Of a stretch of 64,000 nt of DNA, positions 63,528 to 64,000 are shown piece after piece. The first letter of the stretch is position 1. Every line of letters starts with the position of its first letter. The stretch is taken from contig CM022676.1 in assembly GCA_012295275.1 (NCBI GenBank), positions 5,218,687 to 5,282,686 on the forward strand. The letters run 5' to 3'. This DNA is from Chrysomallon squamiferum (lineage: Eukaryota; Mollusca; Gastropoda; Neomphalida; Peltospiridae). Made by a program: the position numbers and the translations under genes. The notes under the pieces are model-generated. The model did no database searches and was not told the DNA's origin. It was given only the letters and a program-made list of their open reading frames with translations.

Positions 63528-63778
63528 GCAAGTACTTAGTTCTGTATACTGAAGTAAAAACAGTAGTAATAATAGTATTCAACATAATAACAGTAATAAT
63601 AATAAGAAGAAGAATAGCAATAATAATAACAACAATAATAAAAGCAATACTAATAATTATATTGATAAGAAAAATGATAATATAATAATAGCAACAACAA
63701 CAATAATAATAAAAATGATAATAACAACAACAGTAACAATAACAATAATAATAGCAATAACAATAATAATAACAATAG

Positions 63779-63830
<52 letters not shown>

Positions 63831-64000
63831 CTATGTTCCAAGACAGTGGTGCATTTAACAGATATAGAAACTCGTTTCACATGTCAAACAAACAAAAAGC
63901 AATGGGTAGAAAATTATGCATAACATCTTTCATTAACAGAATATCAATCTCCAAAAAATCCTTACCGCTATTATGACAGTCAAATTTGCTAAATGTAACA
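63528..64000. repeat. DNAH8 intron 60 (partial) with AAT/AAC/ATG trinucleotide tract
   Basis: The intron starts with GCAAGT. About 63560-63830 is a degenerate trinucleotide array with a clean (AAT)n block at about 63781-63830. The last 170 bases are unique AT-rich sequence in which no stalk exon is recognised. Confidence 0.85.

Overview
This is an AT-rich, intron-dense animal nuclear locus, with no prokaryotic, viral or organellar character. Exons of about 60-290 bp are separated by introns of about 150-1200 bp that are full of (ATT)n, (CA)n, (GT)n, (GA)n and poly-A/T tracts. Reconstructed proteins resemble vertebrate orthologues closely in their conserved parts. Gene content, the simple-repeat style and one weak cephalopod-SINE-like fragment near 23.5 kb suggest a lophotrochozoan, perhaps a mollusc or cephalopod. 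The species cannot be assigned from sequence alone.

Layout. (1) 786-6268, minus strand: TBRG1 (NIAM) orthologue, 10 coding exons, 456 aa, with FYRN/FYRC modules. (2) 6899-14274, plus strand: CCDC15 orthologue, 11 coding exons, 459 aa, head-to-head with TBRG1 across about 630 bp that must hold both promoters. (3) 15597-16805, minus strand: RBM7-like RRM protein, 2 exons, 279 aa, convergent with CCDC15. (4) 16806-19239: gene-poor intergenic DNA. (5) 19240-21501, plus strand: probable small two-exon gene encoding 57 aa, or an alternative DNAH8 leader exon. (6) 21827 to the right edge, plus strand: axonemal dynein heavy chain DNAH8. Sixty exons are mapped, covering about 3208 codons: tail, linker, AAA1, AAA2, AAA3, AAA4 and the start of the stalk. 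The rest of the gene lies beyond the window.

Function. DNAH8 is an outer-arm motor of motile cilia and sperm flagella, and CCDC15 is a centriole protein. TBRG1 and RBM7 are nuclear (p53/ARF pathway; RNA surveillance). No operon-like logic is visible.

Most unusual observations. Exon-intron boundaries have repeatedly been tandemly duplicated together with their splice sites, leaving arrays of decoy acceptors or donors beside the real ones. The clearest is a 150-bp, 4.8-copy array at the end of DNAH8 exon 51 (AAA3), which stays open as a 288-codon frame. Others lie beside TBRG1 exons 7 and 8, CCDC15 exon 6 and DNAH8 exons 5, 19, 24, 28, 34, 36, 43 and 53. DNAH8 exon 7 carries one surplus base that breaks the frame at about codon 310, and five introns begin with GC instead of GT.
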